A DNA stretch of 64,000 nt, from NCBI GenBank assembly GCA_026398875.1, contig JAPLSB010000022.1, forward strand, positions 22,263 through 86,262, written 5' to 3'. The stretch comes from Gammaproteobacteria bacterium (lineage in GTDB: Bacteria; Pseudomonadota; Gammaproteobacteria; Nevskiales; Nevskiaceae). The first letter of the stretch is position 1. Each line of letters opens with the position of its first letter. The notes beneath the pieces were generated by a model. That model saw nothing but the letters and a program-made list of their open reading frames with translations, was not told where the DNA came from and searched no databases. This document shows positions 23,670-32,882 of the stretch, one piece after another. A program made the position numbers and the translations under genes.

Positions 23670-24439
23670 TGGACGGCCGCTGCTGGAGCAGCCTGCGATG
23701 CGGATGCGGCCTGGATCGGCAGGATCATCAGGTCCGGGGACGACTGCTTGCGGGCGATCTTCAGGCCTTCCTTCACGCCTTCCGCCGCGCTGTTGTCGAT
23801 CACCCAGCCCTTCTTCTCGCGATCCCAGTAGCCGGTCTCCTTGGCATCCGGGGTCTGGTACATCAGAGCCACGCGGCCGATGCGCAGGAAGTCCACTTCG
23901 CGGCCTTCGAGCTTGCCGCGATAGCCTTCGATGGTCTTGCCGTAGTCGATCTCGACCTGGTAGCCCTCGAGAATGCGGCGGAACTTCTCGGATACCGTCA
24001 CGTCGGCGCGCGGCATCATTTCGTTCAGCTGCTTGACGCGCTCGCGGCGCTCGTCGATCAGGAACGGCGTATCCAGTTCCACGAACTGGCCGAAGGTGCC
24101 GAGCATGTCCTGCATCAGCGGCAGGATCTCGATGTTGGTGCGGGCGATCTCGCGGATTTCGCTGCGGACCACTTCCTTCTCCGCTTCCTGCGAGCGCAGC
24201 TGCGATTTCAGCTGCTGGACGTACAGCTTCAGGCTGTCCGCTTCGCGCAAGGAGTTGCGGTATTCATCGGCGAGGCTCAGGCGCTCTTCCGCCAGACCAT
24301 CGACCTTCTTCTGCGAGTCCACCTGCGCGACCAGCCACTGGTCGCTGGCGGTCAACACGTCGCCAAGCTTGGCGGCTTGTGTTGCACCGGCAAAGGTCAA
24401 GACTGCTGCTGCTACCAGTACCGCTGGCCGTGATGCCAT
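23666..24439 (-). CDS. DUF3450 periplasmic protein of the TonB operon
   Basis: This 257-residue protein starts at ATG 24439, which has GGAGGAG upstream; in-frame codons further up to 24574 lack a binding site and lie before the signal peptide (MASRPAVLVAAAVLTFAGATQA). The mature part is a long coiled coil (about 30-110) followed by a conserved region with GYQVEIDYGKTIEGYRGKLE-like sequence, DFLRIGRVALMYQT, and YWDREKKGWVID. This is the DUF3450 family, almost always the first gene before the ExbB/ExbD/TonB set. Its molecular role is unknown. The periplasmic coiled coil suggests a structural part of the transducer. Confidence 0.88.
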   Translation of the reverse strand: MASRPAVLVAAAVLTFAGATQAAKLGDVLTASDQWLVAQVDSQKKVDGLAEERLSLADEYRNSLREADSLKLYVQQLKSQLRSQEAEKEVVRSEIREIARTNIEILPLMQDMLGTFGQFVELDTPFLIDERRERVKQLNEMMPRADVTVSEKFRRILEGYQVEIDYGKTIEGYRGKLEGREVDFLRIGRVALMYQTPDAKETGYWDREKKGWVIDNSAAEGVKEGLKIARKQSSPDLMILPIQAASASQAAPAAAVQ

Positions 24440-24577
24440 AACACCGCTCCTCCAGATGCTTGTCGACTGCTGTCGTTTGATGTCGTGGCGACGGGCCGCT
24501 GGCCGATCGCACGCTTGATACAGACTCGGGGTCCAGCACCCGGCAGCCACGAACAGGCGCTGCCGGGCTTGCATGGC

Positions 24578-26056
24578 TTACGGCGTCGGTGCCGCGTCCT
24601 CGGCCGGCGCTTCGGCAGCTTCCGGCGCTGCGGCTTCAGGTGCTGGGGCTGCCGGTGCTGCCGCTTCCGCGGCAGCCGGTGCGGCATCGGCCGCGACGGC
24701 GTTGCCGGAAACGATCTTCAGCTCAACGCGACGGTTCAGCTCGCGCCCTTCATCGGTGGCGTTGTCGGCGATCGGCTCGTTCGGGCCGAAGCCAGCGCTG
24801 CTCATGCGGTCTGCGGCGATGCCCTTGCCGACCAGGTAGCTCATGACCGACGCGGCGCGGCGCTTCGACAGACCGTCGTTCAGCGCAGCCGAGCCACGGC
24901 TGTCGGTGTGTCCGGCGACCTGGACCTTGATGTCCGGATAGGCCGTCAGTTCGGCCGCCACGTCATCGAGCAGCACCTTGGCGTTGCGCGTCAGCGTCGC
25001 CTTGTTGGTGTCGAAGTTGACGCCACGCAGCACGATGTTGTCGCCGGTGCCGCAACCGGCCAGCGAGATCTTTTCGCCAGGTCCCGGCGTCTTGCAGGTC
25101 TTCGGCGGCGGCGGTGGCGGAGGCGGCGGGCAACCGGTTTCATCGACCACGCTGCCCGGCGGTGAATCCGGGCACTTGTCGACGCCGTTGACCACGCCGT
25201 CCTTGTCGTCGTCCTTCGGCTCTTCAACCGGAACCACTTCCGGCGGTGGCGGTGGCGGCGGGGTGACAACCGCCGGTGGCTGCTGGAAGAAGTACTTCAC
25301 CGAGAACAGCAGCGACTGCGCCTTGTAATCGCCTTTCAGGAAGGTCTGCGGCTGCTCCCGGTAAGCGAAGAATTCCGCGCTGCCGAGCGTGCGGACATTG
25401 CGGTAATCCAGCGCCACCGCAACCCCCTTCCAGACGTCGAAGATCACGCCGCCGCCGAACTGGTAGCCCGGACGGGCATCGTCGGCCTTGCGCGATACCG
25501 GGTCGCTGCTGATGTTGCCGTCGTCGACCGACAGCAGCACGCGCAGCGAATCGGTCTGCGCGTTGTTCAGGATGAAGCGGTGAATGCCGATGCCGCCACC
25601 GATGTACGGATGGATGCGCCAGCCCGGAAAGGCGTCATACCAGAGGTTGGCGAAGCCGGACACCGTCGACAGACGCGTGCCCTTGGTGCTGTCCGGCGAG
25701 CTGCCGTCGGAGTAGACGATGGAGTTGACGCGTTCGCGGCGCAGCGACAGCTCGAACTCCGGGCGCAGCCCGAAGCCGTACTTGTAGCCGACGACGACCT
25801 GACCGACGACGTTCTTTTCGAAGCCGTAGGTGCCGGCATCGACACCGCCGTTGTCGAGCTTCGGCAGCTCCACCGGGATCGGCGGCTGGCTGGTCGCGGT
25901 GCGCGTGCCTTCCAGCGTCAGATCCAGGTCGGACGCCTTGTTGATGCCGAACTGGGCACCGATGTACGGACCGCTGTATGCGGATGCCGGGAATGCGAAC
26001 AGCGAGACAGCGACAGCAAGGGCGGTCCGTGCAAGACCGTTATCTGGGCGATTCAT
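24578..26056 (-). CDS. OmpA-family outer-membrane protein
   Basis: The 492-residue protein has a signal peptide (to about residue 26), an N-terminal eight-strand-type beta barrel (about 27-255, starting GPYIGAQFGINKA), two proline tracts (VVTPPPPPPPE and CPPPPPPPPPK) flanking one thrombospondin type 3-like calcium loop (DDDKDGVVNGVDKCPDSP), and a C-terminal OmpA domain that binds peptidoglycan (GHTDSRGSAALNDGLSKRRA). It ends in an Ala/Pro/Glu tail of about 45 residues. It lies between the TonB operon and the TonB-dependent receptor on the same strand, 138 bp from the DUF3450 start, and probably anchors this part of the outer membrane to the cell wall. Confidence 0.9.
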   Translation of the reverse strand: MNRPDNGLARTALAVAVSLFAFPASAYSGPYIGAQFGINKASDLDLTLEGTRTATSQPPIPVELPKLDNGGVDAGTYGFEKNVVGQVVVGYKYGFGLRPEFELSLRRERVNSIVYSDGSSPDSTKGTRLSTVSGFANLWYDAFPGWRIHPYIGGGIGIHRFILNNAQTDSLRVLLSVDDGNISSDPVSRKADDARPGYQFGGGVIFDVWKGVAVALDYRNVRTLGSAEFFAYREQPQTFLKGDYKAQSLLFSVKYFFQQPPAVVTPPPPPPPEVVPVEEPKDDDKDGVVNGVDKCPDSPPGSVVDETGCPPPPPPPPPKTCKTPGPGEKISLAGCGTGDNIVLRGVNFDTNKATLTRNAKVLLDDVAAELTAYPDIKVQVAGHTDSRGSAALNDGLSKRRAASVMSYLVGKGIAADRMSSAGFGPNEPIADNATDEGRELNRRVELKIVSGNAVAADAAPAAAEAAAPAAPAPEAAAPEAAEAPAEDAAPTP

Positions 26057-26120
26057 GAGTGAGGGTTCCCCGAATTGATGATTGGCAGGCCAGCAGACTG
26101 ATCAAGACCATCAAGCCTTC

Positions 26121-28667
26121 TTAGCCGCCGTAATCCCACTGCACGGTCACGCCGAACGTGCGCGGATTGCCCCAGATCACCGTGTCGCCGAAGTCCTGGC
26201 GATAGGCATTGGTGAAGTACGACTGGTTCGCGAGGTTCTTGCCGTAGGCGGTCACGCGGATGCGGGTCTTCGGGTCGTAGACACCGAAGCGGGCGTTGGC
26301 GATGTAGTACGACGGCTGCTCGAGCGTGTTGGCCGGGGTGTAGAAGAAGCCCGAGGTGTAGTACACGTCGCCCGCCACTTCAGCATCCATCCCGTAGAAG
26401 AACGGGAACGTGTAGTTCGCCGACGCGGTACCAGTGAACTTCGGCGTGCGAACGGTCTCCTTGCCGGAGAAGTCGATGTTGTTCTGGCTCAGGTACAGCT
26501 CGTTGAAGCCCTGGCCGATGAAGTAGTTGTACTCACCCTTCAGGTAGACACCGGTAAGGCCGAGCACCAGCGATTCGGTGACGTACCAGTTCACTTCGCC
26601 TTCGGCACCGTAGACGGTGTACGAACCGGCGTTCTGCAGGTTGGTGACGCCACCGCTGGCCAGCGACAGCGTCTGCAGCTGGGCGTTGGTGATCGTGGTG
26701 ATGAACGCCGCACCATTGACCTTCAGCGACTGGTCTTCGAGCAGCGAGCTCTTGAAGCCGACTTCGTTGCTCGATGCCAGTTCTGGCTCGACGCGCGTCG
26801 GCGGGTTGTTGATGTTCAGGCCGTTGTAGTTGCCGGACTTGAACGCTTCCGAATACTTGTAATAGACCAGCAGCGCATCGCTGTACTTGTAGTCGAGGCC
26901 GACGGTCGGCGTGAAGCTCTGGAAGGTCTTCGACTGCGGTGCGTAGTTGACGGTCAGCAGGTTCGGCGTGACCAGCGGCTCCTGGTTCAGGCGCGGGATG
27001 ATCAGACGCGCCGCGAAGCCTGCAAACAGCAGCTTGGTGTCTTCACGCGAGGCACGGGCACCCGCCTTGACCGAGATCTGATCGGTGATGTGGAACGTCA
27101 GCTGGCCGTAGATCGAGCGGGCGCGGTTGCCGACGCCACCGAAGATCGGCACGTTGGCCACCGGGTTCTCGTTGATCGCCGGGTTGACGTTGCAGTCACC
27201 GCCGATGCCGGTGTACAGATCGCACAGGAACGTCGGACCGCCGAAGATGCTGGTGCCCGGCAGGCCGATCGCCGTCGCCACGACATCCACCGTTGCCGGG
27301 TAGCGACCGTTCTTCTTGGTGTTCTCGTAGTAGACACCGCCGACGTACTCGAGCCAGTCCGGCGTCGCTTCAGCGCTGGAGGTGAACACCAGCTCCAGCG
27401 AATCGGTATTGGCGCGGTTCGGAATGGCGCTGATGTCGAGCACCGGCTCCGGCGCGGAGTCGTAGTCGAACAGGATGGTGCTGTTGGCACCGGTACGGCC
27501 GCCGACCAGCTTCACGTCGAAGTAGTCGCTCTGCTTGCTTTCGGCGAAGAACGAAAAGATGCGGGTGCGGCCGAAGGCACCGACGCTTTCGACGTTGCCC
27601 GACGTGTTCGGACGCTGGTTCGGCGTCAGCACGGCGGCGAACGCCGGGGCGACATTGAACAGGTTGGTGGCGACGGAATCCGCGTCCTGGCTCTTCAGGT
27701 CATAGAACGCGGCACCGACCTTGACGTCTTCCATCGGCTCGTACTGCAGCGCCGCGCGGTAGCCGCGGTTGCGGTAGGAGTTGTAGTCGCCCGCTTCCGG
27801 ATCGAAGAAGTTCTTCGTGTAGGCGTCGCGGTTCTGGTAGATGAACGAAGCGCTGTAGAGCAGCTTCTGATCGGTCCCCGGCACCGGGCCGGACACCGAC
27901 ACCTTGGTCTTGTAGTCGTTGAAGTTGCCGTACTGCGCCAGCACGCTGGCCGAGAATTCCTTGGTCGGCTCCTTCAGCTTGATGGTGATCGCACCGGCAA
28001 TCGCGTTGCGGCCGTACAGCGAGCCCTGCGGACCCTTCAGCACTTCGATCTGGCGCACGTCGCCCAGCGCCTGCGCGGCCGAGAACGTGAACGGCAGGTA
28101 GAGACCGTCGATATAGGTGGCCACCGACGAGTCGATGCCGGCCTGGAACGCGTCACCACCGATGCCGCGAATGAAGATGATCGAGTAGCTGGCCATCGAG
28201 TCGTACTGCAGACCCGGCGTGATCAGCTGCAGGTCCTTGACGTCAGCCACGCCCTTGGCATCGAGTGCCGCGCCGCTGAATGCCGACACCGATGCCGGCA
28301 CGTCCTGCAGGTTTTCCTCGCGCTTTTCAGCGGTGACGACGATTTCTTCGGTCAGGCGGTTCTTGACCTGACGGCTGCCCGAAGCTTCGGCAGTGGCAGC
28401 CGGTGCGCTGACCGGTGCGGCAGCGTCAGAGCTGGCAGCAGGTGCTGCCGGTTCAGCAGCAGAGGCAGGTGGGGCTTCGGGCGCTGCGGCCGCGCTGGCG
28501 GGAGCTGCGGGGGCGTCGGCGGCGGGTGCAGCTGCAGGCGCCGAATCAGAGGGCTCGTCGCTCGGTCCGAGGATCGCATCCAGATCGTCCTGCGCCGCTG
28601 CCTGACCCACAAATGCCGTGTGAATCAACAGCGCCCAACCGAACCGCCGTAATGTACGTTCGCTCAC
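26121..28667 (-). CDS. TonB-dependent receptor with an Ala/Pro-rich N-terminal extension
   Basis: This is an outer-membrane transporter of 848 residues. The GTG at 28667 is preferred, with GGGGAGG at a spacing of 6; a TTG at 28673 is less well placed. After the signal peptide comes a low-complexity Ala/Pro/Ser/Glu stretch (about 30-95) not found in ordinary receptors. Then come the TonB box (EEIVVTAEKREENLQDVP), the plug with RGIGG and LYGRNAIAGAI, and a 22-strand barrel ending in WDYGG. The family includes receptors for steroids, terpenoids, siderophores and other large ligands; the ligand here is unknown. It is 64 bp upstream of the OmpA gene and in line with the TonB operon, which suggests a dedicated uptake system. 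Confidence 0.92.
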   Translation of the reverse strand: MSERTLRRFGWALLIHTAFVGQAAAQDDLDAILGPSDEPSDSAPAAAPAADAPAAPASAAAAPEAPPASAAEPAAPAASSDAAAPVSAPAATAEASGSRQVKNRLTEEIVVTAEKREENLQDVPASVSAFSGAALDAKGVADVKDLQLITPGLQYDSMASYSIIFIRGIGGDAFQAGIDSSVATYIDGLYLPFTFSAAQALGDVRQIEVLKGPQGSLYGRNAIAGAITIKLKEPTKEFSASVLAQYGNFNDYKTKVSVSGPVPGTDQKLLYSASFIYQNRDAYTKNFFDPEAGDYNSYRNRGYRAALQYEPMEDVKVGAAFYDLKSQDADSVATNLFNVAPAFAAVLTPNQRPNTSGNVESVGAFGRTRIFSFFAESKQSDYFDVKLVGGRTGANSTILFDYDSAPEPVLDISAIPNRANTDSLELVFTSSAEATPDWLEYVGGVYYENTKKNGRYPATVDVVATAIGLPGTSIFGGPTFLCDLYTGIGGDCNVNPAINENPVANVPIFGGVGNRARSIYGQLTFHITDQISVKAGARASREDTKLLFAGFAARLIIPRLNQEPLVTPNLLTVNYAPQSKTFQSFTPTVGLDYKYSDALLVYYKYSEAFKSGNYNGLNINNPPTRVEPELASSNEVGFKSSLLEDQSLKVNGAAFITTITNAQLQTLSLASGGVTNLQNAGSYTVYGAEGEVNWYVTESLVLGLTGVYLKGEYNYFIGQGFNELYLSQNNIDFSGKETVRTPKFTGTASANYTFPFFYGMDAEVAGDVYYTSGFFYTPANTLEQPSYYIANARFGVYDPKTRIRVTAYGKNLANQSYFTNAYRQDFGDTVIWGNPRTFGVTVQWDYGG

Positions 28668-29221
28668 TTGCAACCTCCCCGACGCATGACTGAACTGTTG
28701 TTGTCGAGCGACCGACGCCAGCCATCATCAAGCGTTACCGAGCACAGGACGCAACTGTCCTGACTCCCCCTTCGCTCATGAACGACCGGCGCTTTTCTGC
28801 GCTCTCTGTAACTCGTAAGGAAGCATACGTTCGCAAATCACAATGCGCAATACGATTGTCGAAATTCAGGTAACTTTCCGAAAAACACGCTTGTTAGTGA
28901 ATGCTATTCATTGCTGCAACGCACATTTTCAGCAGCAGGAAATCGTTGAAAACAGGCCTTAAACATGTCGTTTGTAAACGTTTTGCTCCGAAACGCAACT
29001 GACGAGCACTGTTGCAGCACAGCAAAAATCAGGCTTTTCCGTGAATTCCGTTTTGTAGCGCATCAATATCGTCGGCGGCCATAATAGTTTTGCAAACGCA
29101 AAGTCTTGCGGCGCAAGCACGCGAAACACCCGGCGATCGACAGTCCGCGCCAGCACGGCAGCCAGGACAATGCGACGGCCGGTCTCGTCCCCCACCACCC
29201 GATACCCAGGAAACTGACGCG
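28668..29221. other. 554-bp AT-enriched intergenic region (divergent promoters)
   Basis: No credible gene is seen. From about 28790 to 29080 the sequence is clearly richer in A and T than its surroundings, as expected of promoters for the minus-strand receptor gene and the plus-strand ligase at 29222. It contains the dyad at 28896-28912 and a CGTTT-GT-AAACG inverted repeat near 28970. None of the 18-bp TRGTAYG-type operators occurs here. Confidence 0.6.
28896..28912. promoter_or_regulatory. GTGAAT-N3-ATTCAT inverted repeat before the receptor gene
   Basis: GTGAAT-GCT-ATTCAT is an inverted repeat in the AT-rich region 230 bp before the receptor start. It resembles ATGAAT-TGC-ATTCAT at 17266-17280 before the TetR gene: 12 of 17 bases over the compared stretch are identical, all within the dyad. 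Common control is possible but two short AT-rich matches may be chance. Confidence 0.35.
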
Positions 29222-31189
29222 ATGACATCGAGAGCACCGTCCAACATGCTCGACCCGGCTGGACATCAACCGGCATGGATCGATGGCTGTTCGCCGCAGC
29301 CTGGACAGCTGGCACGCGTGCACCTGCGCAGCACGGCGGACATCGCTGCCGTCGAAGCCTGGGATCCGGCGCTGCTGCTGCCGGGCGCTTCGATCTACGA
29401 CTGCATTCGGGCATCGGCACTGCGCAGCCCGGACAAGCCGGCGATCGTCCATCTGAAATCGGCCGAGGCCTCTGATGTACCGACGGTCATCAGTTACCGG
29501 TCGCTGCTGGCGTCGATCGAGCAGGCGGCGCGGTTGTTCAGAAGCATTGCCGGCGACACGCGCAGCAGCGTCTCGATCATCCTGCCGATGCTGCCCGAGG
29601 CACTGATCGCCGCCTGGGGTGGTGCCACGGCCGGCATCGCCAATCCGATCAATCCGTATCTGGAAACGCGGCAGATCGCGTCGATCATGAATGCCGCGAA
29701 AGCCACGGTGCTGGTGACCACCACCGGCAAGTACGGCGCCGGCGCCTGGGACCGTCTGGACGCGATCAAGGCGCTGGTACCAACGCTGCAGCGCGTGCTG
29801 ATCGTGGGCAGCGATGACGCGGCCCATGATTTTTCCGCCGCCATCGCTGCGCAGCCGACCGGTCTGGATTTCGCACCACCGAGCGATCCGTTTGCCGAAG
29901 CGGTCTATCTGCCGACCGGCGGCACCACCGCAGCACCCAAGCTGGTGCGAATGAATCATCGCGGCCAGTTGCTGGCCGCCTGGATCATGGGTGCGCTGGC
30001 CGATCCGAGCAGCGACGGCGTGGTCGGCCATGCGATGCCGAACTTCCATGTCGGCGGCGGCGTGATCCTGTCGCTGCGCGCGATGCTCTATGGCCAGACG
30101 CTGCTGACGCTGACCACCGATGGCTTCCGCAGTCCGGCGGTGGTGCGCAATTTCTGGGAGATCGCTCGGCGTCATCGCGTGTCGAGCCTGATCGCGACCC
30201 CGGCCACCGCCGCCGCGATCCTCGCGCTTCCGCCGGAAGTCACGTCCGCAGGTCATTGCATCAAAAGCTTCAACGCCGGCGGCAGCACCATTCCGGTCGA
30301 ACTGCTGCGCGCCTTCCACGCCCGCTATGGCATCTGGCTGCGCGAGCTGTGGGGCATGTCGGAAATCCAGGGTGCGGTATCCGGGCATCTCGACGACGGC
30401 ACACAGCCGGTCGCCGGTTCGGTCGGCCGCTGCCTGCCGTGGCACCCGGTGCACGCGATCGAAGTCGATGCCAGCAACCAGCTGCTGCGCATCTGCGCAC
30501 CCGGCGAGCGCGGCGTGCTGGCGATCGGCGGCCCGAACGTCACGCCGGGCTATGTCGATGCGAGCCTCGATGGCGAGTTCTTCGTCAAGGGCATGCCGGG
30601 CAGCCTGCGCTGGGCCAATACCGGCGACCTCGGCACCGTCGATGCCAACGGCTTCATCTGGCTGTTCGGCCGCGCCAAGGACGTGATCATCCGCGGCGGT
30701 CACAACATCGATCCGATGATGATCGAGGAAGTGCTGGTCTGCCATCCCAGTGTCCAGATCGCCGCCGCAGTCGGCCGCCCTGACTCCGCGAAGGGCGAGA
30801 TGCCGATCGCCTACGTGCAGTTCAAGGAAGGCCAGTCCGCCAGCCGCGACGAGCTGCTGGCGCTGTGCAAGGAGCGCGTGCAGGAGCGCGCCGCCGTGCC
30901 GGTCGATGTCATTGCGCTGCCGCAGATTCCGATGACCGCGGTCGGCAAGATCAACAAGCCGGCGCTGCGCCTGATCACGATGCGCAGCGTTGCAGTCGAA
31001 GAGGCCGAAAAGATCCTGGCAGGCTGCGGCAGCTGCGAAGTCAGCGTCGACGAATCCGGCAAGCGGCCCAGCGTGGTGATCAAGGCCCGCGTGCCAGCGG
31101 CCCGCGTCGAGGAACTGGACGGCAAGCTCAGAAACCGCTTCCGCGATTACGAGTTCCTGACCGTGATCGAATTGAAAGCCGCCGGCTGA
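29222..31189 (+). CDS. acyl-CoA ligase-like adenylating enzyme, extended
   Basis: The 655-residue protein starts at ATG 29222 after AGGAAAC; the open frame runs on upstream to 29090 without a binding site. It has the AMP-binding core: the phosphate loop is LPTGGTTAAPKLVRM, a variant of the usual SGTTGxPK in which Gly-Lys is Ala-Ala, followed by LWGMSEIQG (A5), NTGDLGTVD (A7) and a C-terminal subdomain with AVGKINKPALR. Some 70 residues follow the normal A10 end (VSVDESGKRPSVVIKA to the stop), an extra domain of unknown role. It is probably a carboxylic acid CoA ligase. It is followed by the aldehyde dehydrogenase gene 85 bp later. Confidence 0.83.
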   Translation: MTSRAPSNMLDPAGHQPAWIDGCSPQPGQLARVHLRSTADIAAVEAWDPALLLPGASIYDCIRASALRSPDKPAIVHLKSAEASDVPTVISYRSLLASIEQAARLFRSIAGDTRSSVSIILPMLPEALIAAWGGATAGIANPINPYLETRQIASIMNAAKATVLVTTTGKYGAGAWDRLDAIKALVPTLQRVLIVGSDDAAHDFSAAIAAQPTGLDFAPPSDPFAEAVYLPTGGTTAAPKLVRMNHRGQLLAAWIMGALADPSSDGVVGHAMPNFHVGGGVILSLRAMLYGQTLLTLTTDGFRSPAVVRNFWEIARRHRVSSLIATPATAAAILALPPEVTSAGHCIKSFNAGGSTIPVELLRAFHARYGIWLRELWGMSEIQGAVSGHLDDGTQPVAGSVGRCLPWHPVHAIEVDASNQLLRICAPGERGVLAIGGPNVTPGYVDASLDGEFFVKGMPGSLRWANTGDLGTVDANGFIWLFGRAKDVIIRGGHNIDPMMIEEVLVCHPSVQIAAAVGRPDSAKGEMPIAYVQFKEGQSASRDELLALCKERVQERAAVPVDVIALPQIPMTAVGKINKPALRLITMRSVAVEEAEKILAGCGSCEVSVDESGKRPSVVIKARVPAARVEELDGKLRNRFRDYEFLTVIELKAAG

Positions 31190-31274
31190 GGCGCAGCAAC
31201 GCCGGCTGCCGCACCAACGGCGGCCGGCAGCATTGCTAGGATTCGGGCCGAACCCTCTACACCCGGAATCCGCA

Positions 31275-32726
31275 ATGCCCCTGAACCTGCTTGACCCCAC
31301 CCTGTTGCGCGCGCAGTGCTACGTCGGCGGTCAGTGGGTCGACGGCAGCGACACGATCGAGGTCCGCAATCCGGCCACCGGGGTCGTCGTCGGCACGGTG
31401 CCCAAGCTCGGCGCGGAGCAGACTCGCACTGCGATCGAAGCCGCCAACGCCGCGTGGCCGGCCTGGCGCGGGAAGACCGCCAAGGAGCGCGCCAACCTGC
31501 TGCGAACCTGGTTCAACCTGATGCTCGCCAATCAGGAAGATCTGGCGCAGATCATGACCGCTGAACAGGGCAAGCCGCTGGCTGAATCGCGGACCGAGAT
31601 CGCCTACGCGGCCTCGTTCATCGAATGGTTCGCCGAAGAAGGCAAGCGCATCGCCGGTGACGTGATTCCAGCACCGCAGACCACGCAGCGGCTGATCGTC
31701 ACGCGCGAACCGATCGGCGTCTGTGCCGCGATCACGCCGTGGAACTTCCCGGCCGCGATGATCACCCGCAAGGCTGGCGCGGCACTCGCCGCCGGCTGCA
31801 CGATGGTGATCAAGCCGGCCTCGCAGACGCCGCTGTCCGCACTCGCGCTGATGGCGCTCGCCGAGCGGGCCGGCATTCCGGCCGGCGTGCTCAGCGCGAT
31901 CACCGGTGCGGCCGGCGATGTCGGCACCGAACTGGCGACGCATCCGCTGGTGCGCAAGCTGACGTTCACCGGCTCGACCGAAGTCGGCCGCATCCTGATG
32001 GGCCAGACCGCCGCGACGATCAAGAAGGTGTCGATGGAGCTGGGCGGCAACGCGCCATTCATCGTCTTCGACGATGCCGATCTCGATGCCGCCGTCGAAG
32101 GTGCGCTGCTGTCGAAGTACCGCAACGCCGGCCAGACCTGCGTCTGCTCGAACCGCATCTACGTGCAGGCCGGCGTCTACGAAGCGTTCGCCACGAAGTT
32201 CGTCGCCGCCGTCGAAAAGCTCACCGTCGGCGATGGCAGCGCCGACGGCGTGAAGATCGGACCGCTGATCGACAGCAAGGCGGTGGCCAAGATCGAGGAG
32301 CACATCCACGATGCGCTGGCCAAGGGCGGCCATCTGCTTACCGGCGGCAAGCGCCATGCGCTGGGCGGCAACTTTTTCGAACCGACCATCGTCGCCAACG
32401 CCACGGCCGACATGCTGGTGGCCAAGGAAGAAACCTTCGGTCCGCTGGCGCCACTGTTCCGCTTCGAAACCGAAGCCGAGGTCATCGCGATGGCCAACGA
32501 CACCGAATTCGGCCTCGCCAGCTACTTCTACTCGCGCGACATCGGCCGCGTCTGGCGCGTATCGGGCGCTCTGGAATACGGCATGGTCGGCGTCAATACC
32601 GGCCTGATTTCCAACGAGGTCGCACCATTCGGCGGCGTCAAGCAATCCGGCATCGGCCGCGAAGGCTCGAAGCTCGGCATCGAGGACTATCTGGTCGTCA
32701 AGTACACCTGCATGGCCGGGATCTGA
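31275..32726 (+). CDS. gabD: NAD(P)-dependent succinate-semialdehyde dehydrogenase-like aldehyde dehydrogenase
   Basis: This 483-residue aldehyde dehydrogenase starts at ATG 31275 (MPLNLLDPTLL). The catalytic Cys is in NAGQTCVCSNR, the general base Glu in MELGGNAPF, the cofactor motif is FTGSTEVG, and ITPWNFP lies in the oxyanion region. The overall pattern (EQGKPLAESRTEI, GIGREGSKLGIEDYL) is that of GabD, which oxidises succinate semialdehyde to succinate. Related enzymes act on other small semialdehydes, so specificity is likely rather than certain. It lies 85 bp downstream of the ligase with an imperfect GC-rich hairpin between, so cotranscription is unsure. A terminator follows. Confidence 0.88.
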   Translation: MPLNLLDPTLLRAQCYVGGQWVDGSDTIEVRNPATGVVVGTVPKLGAEQTRTAIEAANAAWPAWRGKTAKERANLLRTWFNLMLANQEDLAQIMTAEQGKPLAESRTEIAYAASFIEWFAEEGKRIAGDVIPAPQTTQRLIVTREPIGVCAAITPWNFPAAMITRKAGAALAAGCTMVIKPASQTPLSALALMALAERAGIPAGVLSAITGAAGDVGTELATHPLVRKLTFTGSTEVGRILMGQTAATIKKVSMELGGNAPFIVFDDADLDAAVEGALLSKYRNAGQTCVCSNRIYVQAGVYEAFATKFVAAVEKLTVGDGSADGVKIGPLIDSKAVAKIEEHIHDALAKGGHLLTGGKRHALGGNFFEPTIVANATADMLVAKEETFGPLAPLFRFETEAEVIAMANDTEFGLASYFYSRDIGRVWRVSGALEYGMVGVNTGLISNEVAPFGGVKQSGIGREGSKLGIEDYLVVKYTCMAGI

Positions 32727-32754
32727 GCAACAGCGGTTCGCGGTGCGTTCCGGT

Positions 32755-32791
32755 AGCGACCGGCGCAGGGCCGGCCCGCTGGTCGCTTTTT
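32755..32791 (+). terminator. intrinsic terminator after gabD
   Basis: AGCGACC (32755-32761) pairs with GGTCGCT (32781-32787), with an internal GGGCCGGCCC palindrome that can extend the structure, and five T residues follow directly (32787-32791). It sits 28 bp after the gabD stop. Confidence 0.65.
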
Positions 32792-32882
32792 GCCCCTATG
32801 CCGACAGTTGGTGTCGTTCTCATACTCGGCACGGCGGCGGGCGCGGGTAGCGGATCGTCGCGCCGCGATGGAGGGATACGCG

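Noticed and set aside
26082..28652. 856-residue plus-strand open frame
   Set aside because: It lies opposite the TonB-dependent receptor gene, whose translation has clear motifs; the plus-strand product is Arg/Val/Gln-rich without any.
31190..31274. GC-rich hairpin between the ligase and gabD genes as a terminator
   Set aside because: The stem has a mismatch and no T tract follows, so it is not reported as a terminator.
31257..32645. 462-residue minus-strand open frame
   Set aside because: Antisense shadow of the aldehyde dehydrogenase gene, caused by high GC at the third codon position.
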